A stretch of 64,000 bases of DNA from Flavobacterium sp. CBA20B-1 (GCF_028473145.1 NZ_CP092370.1:2852001-2916000), one strand, 5' to 3'; positions 38,108 through 46,792 are shown, counted from the first letter of the stretch. The notes: generated by a model from the letters alone, not told the origin. A program made the numbers and translations.

Positions 38108-40180
38108 ATGATAAAAATACTACAATTATTCGTATTATTATTTGGTTTTTTAACATATAGCCAAAGCCAATCCGTTAGTTTATTCAAGCAATATACCGGT
38201 CAGTATGATTTTTTCATGATGGGTAATACCATGAATAGTGCACCAAACGGAACCAATGCCCCATGTACTATTTTAACTCAATCTAGTGCCATGTTAAATT
38301 TAAACACCACGCAGGAAGTTCAGGCGGCATTCTTGTATTGGTCTGGTTCAGGTGATTTAAATCAAGCAGATTTAGACGTAAAATTAAATGGTACGCCCAT
38401 TCGAGCTGAAAGAACATTTACAGCAAATGGACCTACAGGTTTGCCCTTTTTTAGTGCATTTGCAGATGTGTCTAGTTTGGTAAAAGCCACCGGCAATGTT
38501 CTTTACACACTATCCGATTTAGATTTAACAGCAATTATCGCACCTTATTGCCCCACCGGAAGTAATTACGCCGGATGGTCGATGGTGATTGTTTATGAAG
38601 ACCCATTTTTGCCCAACAGAGTAGTGAGTATTTATGAGGGTTTTGAACTGGTTGACCATACCGGATCAAAAGTAGCAATTACCTTAAACGGATTAAATGT
38701 AACTAATTTAAACAATGCTAAGGTAGGTTTTTTGGCTTGGGAAGGTGATGAAAACTTGGCTGTAACAGAAGAACTGCGCATCAACAATCAAATTATTGGA
38801 AATCCACCGTTGAATCCTATAAACAATGCGTTTAATTGTACCAACACTTTTACAGGAGCAACTAATTTGTGGAACATGGATATTGATTATTACCAAATTG
38901 GCAATTATCTGTCTCTTGGAGATACTGAAATGACGGTAGAAATACAAACAGGGCAAGATTTGGTAATAATTAATAATATTCTAGTTGCTTTAAGCAGTTT
39001 GTTTGCTGATGCCACCATCACGATAGATGATGTAACTGTTTCATGTGATAACAGAGAAATACATGTTGAATACACGGTGTATAATAGCAATGGAACCGGT
39101 AAATTAGTTGCCAATGTGCCAATAAATTTCTATGCAAACAATGAGTTAGTAGGAAGCACTGCCACAAAAGCAATGATCCCCATAGGTGGCTCTGAAACTG
39201 GATCAATACTACTAACAATTCCTGAAACAATTCCCGAAAATTTCATTCTCTCTTCAAAAGTTGATGACGATGGTACTGTAAATGGCACGGTGGTAGAAGT
39301 AGATGAAACTAATAATTCGGCAAATAAAATCGTACAATTAATTGTTTCGCCACAAGCAAATAAGCCAACAGATATAATTCTTTGTGATTATGATGAGGAT
39401 GGCTATGTTGTATTTAATCTTACACCAAAATTACAAGAAGTTACCAATAGTTCAAATGTTGCAATCACTTTGCATGAAAGTGAAAGCGATGCCCAAAATG
39501 GAATAAACCAACTAACAAATATTGCTTATTATGAGTTGAAAACATACAAGTCTAACACCATTTGGATGCGGGTGAAAGACCAAAGCAATGGTTGTAGTGC
39601 CTTTACATCGTTTAGGTTAACAGCACAGATGAAACCTTTTACCGAATTAAAAGACCCGTTGATGATTTGTAACTATAAAGACAATCCGCGGCAAGTAAAT
39701 TTAGGTATTGCTTCTATTTTATTAAAACGGATGTTTGATTATGCCGATTTAGTGCAACTGCAGTTTTACGAGACAAAAAGTGATGCGGAGAACCAAATAA
39801 ATGAAATAAATAACATTCAAAAATATGAACCGCCTAGATTCCCGTATATAGTATGGATTAAAGCAACAGGAACCAATAGATTGTTGTGTGATCACGTTAT
39901 TCCAATCCAAGTGAATGATTGTGTGGTTCCTAAAGGTATATCTCCTAACGGCGATGGCTTGAACGATGGCTTTAATTTGGAAATTTTTAACTTAATCGAT
40001 CTTAAAATTTACAATCGCTATGGTAATCTCGTTTATGAGCATGGTGTGGGTTATATAGATCAATGGAAAGGTCAGGATAGAAATAACAGAGAATTACCTT
40101 CTGGTACTTATTTTTACCTATTTAAAACTTCATTTGATACCTATTCAGGATGGGTCTATTTAATGAAAGAGCTTCCTTAA
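38108..40180 (+). CDS. Secreted protein with type-B T9SS C-terminus, tandem paralogue with an insert
   Basis: A 690-residue exported protein; the start at 38108 (not the upstream TTG) gives a signal peptide ending TYSQSQ. Residues about 20-410 match the preceding protein (FLYWSGSG, LAWEGDENL, CNTFTG-type segments), so the pair arose by duplication. Between this region and the type-B C-terminal domain (about 610-690: YNRYGNLVYEHG, ELPSGTYFYLFK) lies a ~190-residue insert with two repeats that begin with CDYDEDGY and CNYKDNPR, a module common in Bacteroidota type-B proteins. It probably acts on the cell surface; ligand unknown. Confidence 0.82.
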   Translation: MIKILQLFVLLFGFLTYSQSQSVSLFKQYTGQYDFFMMGNTMNSAPNGTNAPCTILTQSSAMLNLNTTQEVQAAFLYWSGSGDLNQADLDVKLNGTPIRAERTFTANGPTGLPFFSAFADVSSLVKATGNVLYTLSDLDLTAIIAPYCPTGSNYAGWSMVIVYEDPFLPNRVVSIYEGFELVDHTGSKVAITLNGLNVTNLNNAKVGFLAWEGDENLAVTEELRINNQIIGNPPLNPINNAFNCTNTFTGATNLWNMDIDYYQIGNYLSLGDTEMTVEIQTGQDLVIINNILVALSSLFADATITIDDVTVSCDNREIHVEYTVYNSNGTGKLVANVPINFYANNELVGSTATKAMIPIGGSETGSILLTIPETIPENFILSSKVDDDGTVNGTVVEVDETNNSANKIVQLIVSPQANKPTDIILCDYDEDGYVVFNLTPKLQEVTNSSNVAITLHESESDAQNGINQLTNIAYYELKTYKSNTIWMRVKDQSNGCSAFTSFRLTAQMKPFTELKDPLMICNYKDNPRQVNLGIASILLKRMFDYADLVQLQFYETKSDAENQINEINNIQKYEPPRFPYIVWIKATGTNRLLCDHVIPIQVNDCVVPKGISPNGDGLNDGFNLEIFNLIDLKIYNRYGNLVYEHGVGYIDQWKGQDRNNRELPSGTYFYLFKTSFDTYSGWVYLMKELP

Positions 40181-40186
40181 AAAAAC

Positions 40187-40218
40187 AAAATGCAAGTTTC
40201 GCTTTTAAGGCGCATTTT
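40187..40218 (+). terminator. Possible terminator after the second type-B gene
   Basis: A short stem AAAATGC / GCATTTT, with internal AAG/CTT pairing and a following T-run, just after the stop at 40180. Confidence 0.5.
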
Positions 40219-40307
40219 TAAATAAATCAAAATCCCGTTACAAAAAACAAACACACATTGAGAAATAGGGCAGGTATATAGTAAACCAACGTAAATAAAT
40301 TCAAAAG

Positions 40308-40703
40308 GTGATAAAAAACGAAATAGCTGGGAAAAAGGTTAAAGCATTGTATTATTATAATGGAAAAGGAAGTTATGAATTAAAACTATTAATAGAATTT
40401 GAAGACAACGTTTTTTTATTTTTCAATTCACTTCAATTTAAACTATTACATGGTAATGAAATATTTGCTCAATATAATTGGACATTGCATCCCGTAACTT
40501 TCGATTTTGCGATTACAAGCATTAAAGAAGAGGAGTTAACGACCTATTTCGTTTAATTTGAAAATAGAACAATTCTATATATTTATCAAAGAATTATTGA
40601 TTTAGAAAATTGGTACCAAGATTTCAATATTGTCAATCAAATCTCTTCTGATTATAATGATGTTAAAGAACACATGGAAGAGGATTGGGTAGAAGAGGTG
40701 TAG
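40308..40703 (+). pseudogene. Small uncharacterised ORF interrupted by an in-frame stop
   Basis: A GTG-started frame runs 82 codons to a TAA at 40554-40556 and then continues open in the same frame for 48 more codons to a TAG at 40703. Both parts have similar acidic, aromatic-rich composition (ELKLLIEFEDNVFLFF; RIIDLENWYQDFNIV), so a single ~131-residue protein with a stop mutation is likely. The family is not recognised. 40704-40830 has only short open pieces and no clear gene. Either it is a pseudogene or the first 82 residues are made alone. Confidence 0.5.
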
Positions 40704-40831
40704 GTATTCTATCAAAAATGTTGATGGCAAACAAAACTATGCCAAAATCATGATTACGCAGATGTAATTTTGTTCCAATTTACCGCTCAAAATTCGAAAC
40801 TAACTTAAAAAATATATCAGAAAACATAAAA

Positions 40832-40859
40832 AAACGCTCTCCTTTTTGGGAAAGCGTTT
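40832..40859. terminator. Bidirectional terminator before the PspC gene
   Basis: A stem AAACGCT(C)TCC / GGG(A)AAGCGTTT around a TTTTT loop, with one mismatch and T-runs on both sides. Confidence 0.65.
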
Positions 40860-40943
40860 ATCTTTTTAAAACAAACTTTTGATGAGATCAATTAAAGTTT
40901 GACCGATTAATAATAATAAATAAAACATAAGCCTTAAAAGTTT

Positions 40944-42452
40944 TTAGTTTATAGTATTGTTTGTGTTCTCTAATTCGCCTTCTTTGTTAAACTTGTAGTA
41001 ATTTCTACCTTTCTCAACACGCAAATTCCAAAAATAATGATCATCATTACCGTTGATTTTAAGTGGGTGATTCGGTGTAATATATAATTTGATACGCACT
41101 TTAGAATCTTCTGTAAAATCGTTCAATGTGGTCAAAATCGCATTTGAAAGCACTAAGGTATCACTTTTTATTGAATAATTATAATTTAATGTGTTACTAA
41201 ATTTACTAGATTCAATTTCAATGTTGAATTTTCCTAGTTTTTTAAGGTTCAAATGTTTACTGTTAAAAATCTTTTCATCGATTTCTAAATACGAATTTCC
41301 TGTACTTGATTCTAAAACTTCAATGCGTACATCATCAACTTCGCTGTATTTGTAAGCACTAGTGATGGTGTCATTTATTGTAAAAATGCGTTCATCTTTC
41401 TGAAAAATTATATTTAAGGTATCGTTATCGCTCAACAATAAATCGGTTTTTGAAATTTTTTGTTCAAAATGATCTTCCAAAAGCGACTCAATTTTATCTT
41501 TCTGAATATCTAAATTTATCATCACGTATGAAAAAATAAAAATAGATACCAACCAAATAAATCCTAAAATAGCGGAAACCCAACCAATGTGTTTTAACTT
41601 ACTGTTTAATAATTTAATACCTAACAATAACAAAACGATAAACGGTACGGCACTCATTATAAACAAGCTTAAGCCAATTCCCCAAAAAGGAATACCAATT
41701 TCGGCTTCGTTATAGCTTACAAATTCGTTGGCCAAGTTGATTTTGTCAGAGCTAAAAGCAATTGGTACAAAAAAACTGCCAAAAAGTCCCATTACGCTAA
41801 TCACAATAAGAGCTATGCCCACAATGCGTCTTAAAACCGATGCTGCCGAACTTCCTGTAGCTCTTATTTTTTGATAAGAATTGTTCACACCATCTCGAAA
41901 TTGTTTTTCAATATTCGATATATTCACAGGTTCGCCTTTCATTTCTAAAATATCGGCAACGGTAACTGCTTTTGGAATTATAACCCATAGAATCAAGTAA
42001 ATTACACAGCTTAATCCATAAGCAAAAAACAACAAAATAAAAAGAATACGCACCCAAACCGGATCAATATTAAAGTAATGTCCTAATCCAGAACACACGC
42101 CACCTAAAATTCTTTTTTCCCCATCGCGGTAAATTTTTCTGTAGGTTTTAGAGGTTGTTTTGAAGTGATTGCTTCGGATAGGTTCGTCGTCTTCAATGAT
42201 ATAATCTTCGGGTTTGCCCATAATATCTATAATTTCATCTACGTTGTTCATACGAATCACGCCTGTTTTTGGATCGATACGCTCTGCAAAAAGCTCAGCA
42301 ATTCTCGATTCTATATCCGAAATAATTTCTTCTTCACTTTCTTGTTGAATAGAATTTCTTACGGCGTTAATGTAGGTGTCTAACTTGTTATATGCATCTT
42401 CGTCGATATGAAAAACAAGTCCTGCTATGTTGATTGTTACGGTTTTATTCAT
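40944..42452 (-). CDS. PspC-domain envelope-stress membrane protein
   Basis: A 502-residue membrane protein. Residues about 105-170 form a PspC domain (GGVCSGLGHYFNIDPVWVR followed by a membrane helix). The N-terminal ~90 residues are a soluble region with conserved acidic segments (IDIMGKPEDY). Further helices occur at about 210-235, 250-280 and 285-310, and the C-terminal 180 residues are a soluble, probably periplasmic, beta-rich region. It overlaps the PadR gene by 8 bases. The pair is common in Flavobacteriaceae and is thought to sense envelope state. Confidence 0.82.
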   Translation of the reverse strand: MNKTVTINIAGLVFHIDEDAYNKLDTYINAVRNSIQQESEEEIISDIESRIAELFAERIDPKTGVIRMNNVDEIIDIMGKPEDYIIEDDEPIRSNHFKTTSKTYRKIYRDGEKRILGGVCSGLGHYFNIDPVWVRILFILLFFAYGLSCVIYLILWVIIPKAVTVADILEMKGEPVNISNIEKQFRDGVNNSYQKIRATGSSAASVLRRIVGIALIVISVMGLFGSFFVPIAFSSDKINLANEFVSYNEAEIGIPFWGIGLSLFIMSAVPFIVLLLLGIKLLNSKLKHIGWVSAILGFIWLVSIFIFSYVMINLDIQKDKIESLLEDHFEQKISKTDLLLSDNDTLNIIFQKDERIFTINDTITSAYKYSEVDDVRIEVLESSTGNSYLEIDEKIFNSKHLNLKKLGKFNIEIESSKFSNTLNYNYSIKSDTLVLSNAILTTLNDFTEDSKVRIKLYITPNHPLKINGNDDHYFWNLRVEKGRNYYKFNKEGELENTNNTIN

Positions 42453-42783
42453 GGCTGTTTGAGTTTGTTATAATGTGAACGGCATCGCTTAATTCTTTCC
42501 AGGTTATAGACAATTCTTTTAAAAAGTCGTTGCCCTGCTCGGTTAATCGGTAGTATTTTCTAGGCGGACCCGATGTGGATTCTTCCCACCGATAACTTAA
42601 TAATTGATCGTTTTTTAAACGAGTAAGCAAAGGGTAAACGGTTCCCTCTACTACTAGCAATTTGGCATCTTTCAGTATCTCTAAAATCTCAGACGTGTAG
42701 CAGTCTTTGTCTTTCAATACCGATAGAATACAAAACTCTAGAATTCCTTTACGCATTTGCGCTTTTGTGTTTTCAATATTCAT
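42445..42783 (-). CDS. PadR-family transcriptional regulator
   Basis: A 112-residue PadR-type winged-helix repressor. It has the standard frame: LEFCILSVLKDKDCYTSEIL, EGTVYPLLTRLKNDQLL and the wing GPPRKYYRLTEQG. It probably represses its own operon, which includes the PspC gene (8-base overlap). A near-palindrome at 42963-42983 lies between the -33 and -7 region of a promoter box (42942-42949), about 160 bases upstream, and is the likely operator. Confidence 0.92.
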   Translation of the reverse strand: MNIENTKAQMRKGILEFCILSVLKDKDCYTSEILEILKDAKLLVVEGTVYPLLTRLKNDQLLSYRWEESTSGPPRKYYRLTEQGNDFLKELSITWKELSDAVHIITNSNSHE

Positions 42784-42941
42784 AGAACGTATTTGTTTTT
42801 AAAAGCAGTTGGCGGATGTTTCCAAATGGTGATCGAGTAAACTTAAATTCAAATTAATAAACCTTATGAGAAATGTGCTGCTTATTGTATTAGTATGGTT
42901 ACATCCGCATGTGCTTTATTGTTTTTATTTCTTTGACATAA

Positions 42942-42949
42942 CAAAGATA
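42942..42949 (-). promoter_or_regulatory. Promoter -7 box of the PadR/PspC operon
   Basis: Minus-strand TATCTTTG, an exact TAnnTTTG match, about 160 bases before the PadR start, leaving a long leader. Confidence 0.55.
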
Positions 42950-42962
42950 TATATAAAAGCTT

Positions 42963-42983
42963 GTACTTTGTATTGCATAGTAC
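42963..42983. promoter_or_regulatory. Probable PadR operator
   Basis: A 21-bp near-palindrome with perfect outer arms GTACT...AGTAC and 8 of 10 half-site positions matched. It sits 13-34 bases upstream of the minus-strand -7 box, where a bound repressor would block polymerase. Confidence 0.6.
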
Positions 42984-43068
42984 TAATAATTAACAATTCT
43001 TTAACAAATATATTTCTGTGCTTTTGTTCAATATTTTTTTTGTAAATTAGCTAAAAAGCTAGCGAATT

Positions 43069-43521
43069 ATGGATTTCAACACCAGGAACTTAAATCTTTA
43101 TTTATTAAAAAATCTACCCTCGGCATATATATGTGGGGTGCGGGTTTATGCACTTACCGATGCATATTGCACCGTGCGGGTAAAACACAAATGGTTCAAT
43201 CAAAACCCTTTTCGATCCATGTATTTTGCTGTTCAAAACATGGGAGCTGAACTCACAACGGGCGTTTTAGTAATGAAAGCCATTAAAGAAAGCAACAAAA
43301 AAGTATCGATGTTGGTGCTCAATCAAAAATCGCAATTCACTAAAAAAGCCACAGGTGTGATAACCTTTAAATGCGAAGAAGGGCTGCAAATTGCCGAAAA
43401 AGTGAATGAAGCACTGCAAAGCAAAGAAGGCATCTCGTTTTGGGTACGTTCGGAAGGATTTGACGAAAAAGGAGATAAAGTAGGAATTTATGATTTTGAA
43501 TGGACATTAAAAGCAAAATAG
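43069..43521 (+). CDS. DUF4442 hotdog-fold protein
   Basis: A 150-residue protein that fits DUF4442, a hotdog-fold family related to thioesterases. Characteristic parts are VRVKHKWFNQNPFRSMYFAVQNMGAEL split by the usual Asn-Pro-x-Ser motif, followed by a C-terminal strand pair. The activity is unproven; acyl-CoA thioesterase function is possible. It starts alone after the PadR divergent region; the following oxidoreductase starts 2 bases after its stop, so the two are co-transcribed. Confidence 0.75.
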   Translation: MDFNTRNLNLYLLKNLPSAYICGVRVYALTDAYCTVRVKHKWFNQNPFRSMYFAVQNMGAELTTGVLVMKAIKESNKKVSMLVLNQKSQFTKKATGVITFKCEEGLQIAEKVNEALQSKEGISFWVRSEGFDEKGDKVGIYDFEWTLKAK

Positions 43522-43523
43522 TT

Positions 43524-44432
43524 ATGAAGATTTTAGTTACGGGTGCCACCGGATTTATTGGAAGTGCATTGTGCCAATTCCTTTTAGAAAATAAGCATTC
43601 AGTGCATTATTTAACCACTTCTGAAGATAAAATAAACAACACTACTCCTAATTACACTGGTTTTGTTTGGAATCCTTCTAATAACGAAATCGATTTGGAT
43701 TGTTTAAAAGAAGTAGATGCCATTGTAAACTTGGCAGGACATACGATAAATTGTGCATGGACAGAAGAAAACAAAAAAAAGATTCTCGACAGTAGAATCA
43801 ATTGTTCCAATACACTTTTTAACGCATTGAAAGATAATCAACATCAAGTAAAATCTATTGTAAACGCATCGGCAATTGGTATTTATCAATCCAGTGAAAC
43901 AATGGTTTATGATGAAAGTTCCACTGATTTTGGTACCGATTTTTTGGCTGATGTATGCAAGCAATGGGAAGCTGCAAATGCACGATTTGAAACCTTAGGA
44001 ATACAATCAGCCATTACGCGTTTTGGTTTAATTCTATCAAAAGACAATGGGGTGTTGCGCGAATTGGCACGAGTGGTGTCATTGGGAATGGGCGCCAATT
44101 TAGGCAACGGCAAACAATGGATTAGCTGGGTACATTATCAAGAAGTAGTGCAAATTATTTACAAGTTATTAATGCAACAACAAGCTGGACTTTTCAATGT
44201 TGTAGCACCAAATGCGGTTCGCCAAGAACAATTTTTAACGCTTTTAGCAGCCGAACTAGATAAACCCTTGTGGTTGCCAAACATTCCAGAATTTGTCATT
44301 AAATTTGGTTTAGGCAAACGTTCTGCTTTGGTATTATCAAGCCAGCATGTACAGCCCAAAAACCTGCAAGAAAAAAACTATATATTTTCGTACCCTCATC
44401 TATCAGGTGCTCTGAAAGATTTGTATAAGTAA
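43524..44432 (+). CDS. TIGR01777 family NAD(P)-binding oxidoreductase (YfcH-like)
   Basis: A 302-residue extended-SDR/epimerase-like protein. The start at 43524 was chosen because VTGATGFIGSALCQFL, the nucleotide-binding motif, then begins at residue 6; an earlier ATG at 43500 only overlaps the previous gene. The NLAGHTINCAW segment, SAIGIYQ and the C-terminal DUF1731-like part (FGLGKRSALVLSSQ) fit the TIGR01777 group. The substrate is unknown; in other bacteria it is linked to division or envelope stress. It lies 2 bases after the DUF4442 gene. Confidence 0.85.
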   Translation: MKILVTGATGFIGSALCQFLLENKHSVHYLTTSEDKINNTTPNYTGFVWNPSNNEIDLDCLKEVDAIVNLAGHTINCAWTEENKKKILDSRINCSNTLFNALKDNQHQVKSIVNASAIGIYQSSETMVYDESSTDFGTDFLADVCKQWEAANARFETLGIQSAITRFGLILSKDNGVLRELARVVSLGMGANLGNGKQWISWVHYQEVVQIIYKLLMQQQAGLFNVVAPNAVRQEQFLTLLAAELDKPLWLPNIPEFVIKFGLGKRSALVLSSQHVQPKNLQEKNYIFSYPHLSGALKDLYK

Positions 44433-44441
44433 TATTAAAAT

Positions 44442-44578
44442 ATGATTATTCAATCTCATAAAAAAACAATATAGAAATTGCCGAAGTAGTTTCAGACAAA
44501 ATTCTTATTACAAACCCTGATGATGCTTTAAATTTAATTGGAAATTTGTATTATAAGGATTTCAATTGGTTATATTAA
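44442..44578 (+). pseudogene. DUF4180 gene remnant, frameshifted and truncated
   Basis: An ATG at 44442 reads 10 codons into a stop, but shifting frame at a run of seven A (about 44459-44465) opens a reading that gives IEIAEVVSDKILITNP then DDALNLIGNLYYKDFNW before stopping at 44578. This is the N-terminal third of DUF4180. The rest is absent: the match ends 2 bases before the 16-bp box of the AraC module, suggesting that the module replaced the 3' part. Confidence 0.6.
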
Positions 44579-44579
44579 A

Positions 44580-44595
44580 TCCGAAAAGTTCACCA
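44580..44595 (+). promoter_or_regulatory. 16-bp box, copy 1, upstream of the AraC gene
   Basis: TCCGAAAAGTTCACCA, identical to 45041-45056. A -7-like box (CAACTTTG, 44618-44625) starts exactly 38 bases after the start of the box, the same distance as in copy 2. Probable activator site. Confidence 0.7.
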
Positions 44596-44649
44596 TAAAT
44601 ATTTTTTCATAAAATTGCAACTTTGTGTTATTTTTTTGATTTAGCGTAA

Positions 44650-45036
44650 ATGGAACAAACAGAACAAACAGAACAAGACATATTAAAACGAAGCAAAGAA
44701 ATTACTGAAAACTACTATCAGTTTTTGGACAATCATATTGCAGATGTGGTTTCGGGAAATGTTGATGAATTTATGGAAATCAACAAAATTGCAAGAGAGT
44801 TATTTCTGTCGCACAAACATTTGACAGACACTGTTCAAAAAGAAACAGGAAATCACCCTTGTTATTTTTACGACCTGAAAATTATTGAAGAAGCAAAAAA
44901 AATGCTTTCCGAAACCGATAAATCCGTTGCGGAAATCGCAAAAATATTGACTTACGACCCTTCCAACTTTTCAAAGTTCTTTAAAAAATTTGTGGGACAA
45001 ACTCCTGGTCAATTTAGAAAAGAGAACAAAAGATAA
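44650..45036 (+). CDS. Stand-alone AraC-type DNA-binding regulator
   Basis: A 128-residue protein consisting almost only of the AraC/XylS DNA-binding domain (about 45-128). The second helix-turn-helix with SVAEIAKILTYDPSNFSKFFKKFVGQTPGQFR is typical; the usual ligand-binding domain is missing, replaced by a 40-residue charged helical segment that begins with an EQTEQTEQ repeat. The same 16-bp box is found before this gene and before the SDR gene, so it probably controls both, including itself. Confidence 0.88.
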   Translation: MEQTEQTEQDILKRSKEITENYYQFLDNHIADVVSGNVDEFMEINKIARELFLSHKHLTDTVQKETGNHPCYFYDLKIIEEAKKMLSETDKSVAEIAKILTYDPSNFSKFFKKFVGQTPGQFRKENKR

Positions 45037-45040
45037 AAGT

Positions 45041-45056
45041 TCCGAAAAGTTCACCA
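45041..45056 (+). promoter_or_regulatory. 16-bp box, copy 2, upstream of the SDR gene
   Basis: Exact repeat of 44580-44595. A -7-like box (CATCTTTG, 45079-45086) starts 38 bases after the start of the box. Confidence 0.7.
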
Positions 45057-45121
45057 CGATATAAATACTAAGTCTTGCCATCTTTGCAAAATCAATTATA
45101 TAACATTTAAAATCAAATAAA

Positions 45122-45877
45122 ATGGCAAGAAACGATTTAAAAGGAAAAGTAGTTTTAATAGCAGGCGGTGCAAAAAATTTAGGCGGTTTATTGAGTCGTG
45201 ATTTTGCAAGTAAAGGAGCAAAAGTAGCAATTCATTACAACAGCGACAGCACAAAAGCAGATGCCGAAAAAACTTTGGCAGACATTACGAATGCTGGTGG
45301 TGAAGCATTTTTGTTTCAGGGAGATTTAACGGATGTAAAAAATATCACTAACCTTTTTGATGCAACAATCGAAAAATTTGGAGGTATAGATATCGCAATT
45401 AATACCGTTGGAAAAGTGCTGAAAAAACCATTTACCGATACCACAGAAGAAGAATACGACAGTATGAGCGACATTAACTCGAAAGTAGCATACTTTTTTA
45501 TACAGGAAGCAGGAAAAAAACTGAACGATAACGGTAAAATCAACACAATTGTTACTTCATTATTGGCAGCGTTTACAGGCTATTATTCCACTTATGCGGG
45601 TGCAAAAGCTCCTGTAGAACATTTTACAAGAGCGGCTTCTAAAGAATTTGGTTCTCGTGGAATTTCCGTAACAGCAGTTGCTCCGGGACCAATGGATACA
45701 CCTTTCTTTTACGGACAAGAAAGCGACGACGCAGTAGCTTACCACAAACAAGCATCTGATTTAGGTGGATTGACCGACATCAAAGACATTGCTCCATTGG
45801 TAGAATTTTTGGTAACTGACGGTTGGTGGATTACAGGACAAACCATTTTTGCAAACGGTGGTTATACAACGAGATAA
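45122..45877 (+). CDS. Short-chain dehydrogenase/reductase
   Basis: A 251-residue classical SDR. The cofactor motif is AGGAKNLGGL (a GxxxGxG variant) near residue 14, NTVG replaces the usual NNAG around 91, the catalytic Tyr/Lys pair is in YSTYAGAKAPVEHF (about 155), and a PGPMDTPFF segment follows. It probably reduces a carbonyl with NADPH; the substrate is unknown. It sits behind the AraC regulator with a shared upstream box and its own hairpin after the stop. Confidence 0.9.
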   Translation: MARNDLKGKVVLIAGGAKNLGGLLSRDFASKGAKVAIHYNSDSTKADAEKTLADITNAGGEAFLFQGDLTDVKNITNLFDATIEKFGGIDIAINTVGKVLKKPFTDTTEEEYDSMSDINSKVAYFFIQEAGKKLNDNGKINTIVTSLLAAFTGYYSTYAGAKAPVEHFTRAASKEFGSRGISVTAVAPGPMDTPFFYGQESDDAVAYHKQASDLGGLTDIKDIAPLVEFLVTDGWWITGQTIFANGGYTTR

Positions 45878-45897
45878 TTGAAAAATTATTATTTTTG

Positions 45898-45926
45898 AAA
45901 GGCAAATGACTTTGTTGTTTGCCTTT
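45898..45926 (+). terminator. Terminator after the SDR gene
   Basis: A 9-bp perfect stem AAAGGCAAA / TTTGCCTTT with an 11-base loop and a T-run, 21 bases after the SDR stop. It separates the SDR from the next two genes. Confidence 0.75.
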
Positions 45927-45943
45927 TTCTTTAAATCCTAAAA

Positions 45944-46297
45944 ATGATGATACTAAAAATAATCAACTCCGTTTTAATTCTTTTTGCCGTATTTATGGGT
46001 ACAAAACACGGCTGGAATATGCTTACTGCAAAACCCGAAATGTTGGAAATGTTCGGAAAATGGAATCTCAGTAAAAATGCAGTAATAATTAACGGAGCAG
46101 TAACATTGATAGCATCGGCTTTAATCTTGTTTCCTAAAACTTTTGTGTGGGGAAACTTCTTAATGGCAGCAGGAATATTGTTGATTATATGTTTGCAATT
46201 GTTGAATAAAGACCTAAAAGGTGTTGCAATAGAAATTCCCTTTTTATTGCTAAATTTGTTTATTATATATTTACAGCATCCTTTAAAAACGAATTAA
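45944..46297 (+). CDS. Small membrane protein, DoxX-like
   Basis: A 117-residue membrane protein with about four hydrophobic helices, fitting the small DoxX-like group (FAVFMGTKHGWNML near the N-terminus, LLNLFIIYLQHP at the end). DoxX-like proteins have no well-proven role. An ATG at 45947 is equally possible. The next gene starts 1 base after its stop, so the two are translated together. Confidence 0.65.
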   Translation: MMILKIINSVLILFAVFMGTKHGWNMLTAKPEMLEMFGKWNLSKNAVIINGAVTLIASALILFPKTFVWGNFLMAAGILLIICLQLLNKDLKGVAIEIPFLLLNLFIIYLQHPLKTN

Positions 46298-46298
46298 A

Positions 46299-46730
46299 AT
46301 GAAAAAAATAATCATTGTTTTATTTTCTTCACTTGCATTAACGGCTTGCGGACAGACACAAAAAGGCGATCAGATAAAAACTCAAAATTTAGAAAAAATG
46401 CAAAACGAAACCATATTAAAACCGATAAAAGCTTTGATTGAAGCAATGCAAACTGAAAATGCAGAACTTATCAGAGCACAATTTTCAAAAACCGCAACTC
46501 AAGCTTATGGCGCAGAAGGAACAATGAAAACAGCTGATGAAACTAGAAGGTGGATCGAAAGCGATATAATAAGCCGTCAAGGTAAAGTTGCAAATCCTCA
46601 ATACACGGTAATTAATGAAAATCAAGCTGTGGTTAAAGGACAGTATTCTAGTGAAGGGTATACCAACAAAGCAGATTTTTTATTTACTGTTGAAGACGGA
46701 TTGATAACTGCTTGGAGAATGAGGTATTAA
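46299..46730 (+). CDS. NTF2-like (SnoaL-type) lipoprotein
   Basis: A 143-residue lipoprotein (lipobox LTACG, Cys17) followed by an NTF2/SnoaL-like domain (about 40-143) ending FLFTVEDGLITAWRMRY, the usual terminal strand pair. NTF2-like domains bind small hydrophobic ligands or act as isomerases; here the role is unknown. It follows the DoxX-like gene by 1 base. Confidence 0.75.
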   Translation: MKKIIIVLFSSLALTACGQTQKGDQIKTQNLEKMQNETILKPIKALIEAMQTENAELIRAQFSKTATQAYGAEGTMKTADETRRWIESDIISRQGKVANPQYTVINENQAVVKGQYSSEGYTNKADFLFTVEDGLITAWRMRY

Positions 46731-46792
46731 GTGTTTTTAGATCTTATATTTTAAAAAGAAGATTCTACTTTTACATAAATTAATTCTTCTAT

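Noticed and set aside
42866..43045. 59-codon hydrophobic ORF in the PadR upstream region
   Set aside because: It covers the PadR promoter box and operator, has no initiation context, and its hydrophobic look follows from AT-rich DNA.
44650..44676. GAACAAACA repeat at the AraC start as a binding array
   Set aside because: Only two to three short units, inside the coding sequence and explained by the EQT repeat of the protein.
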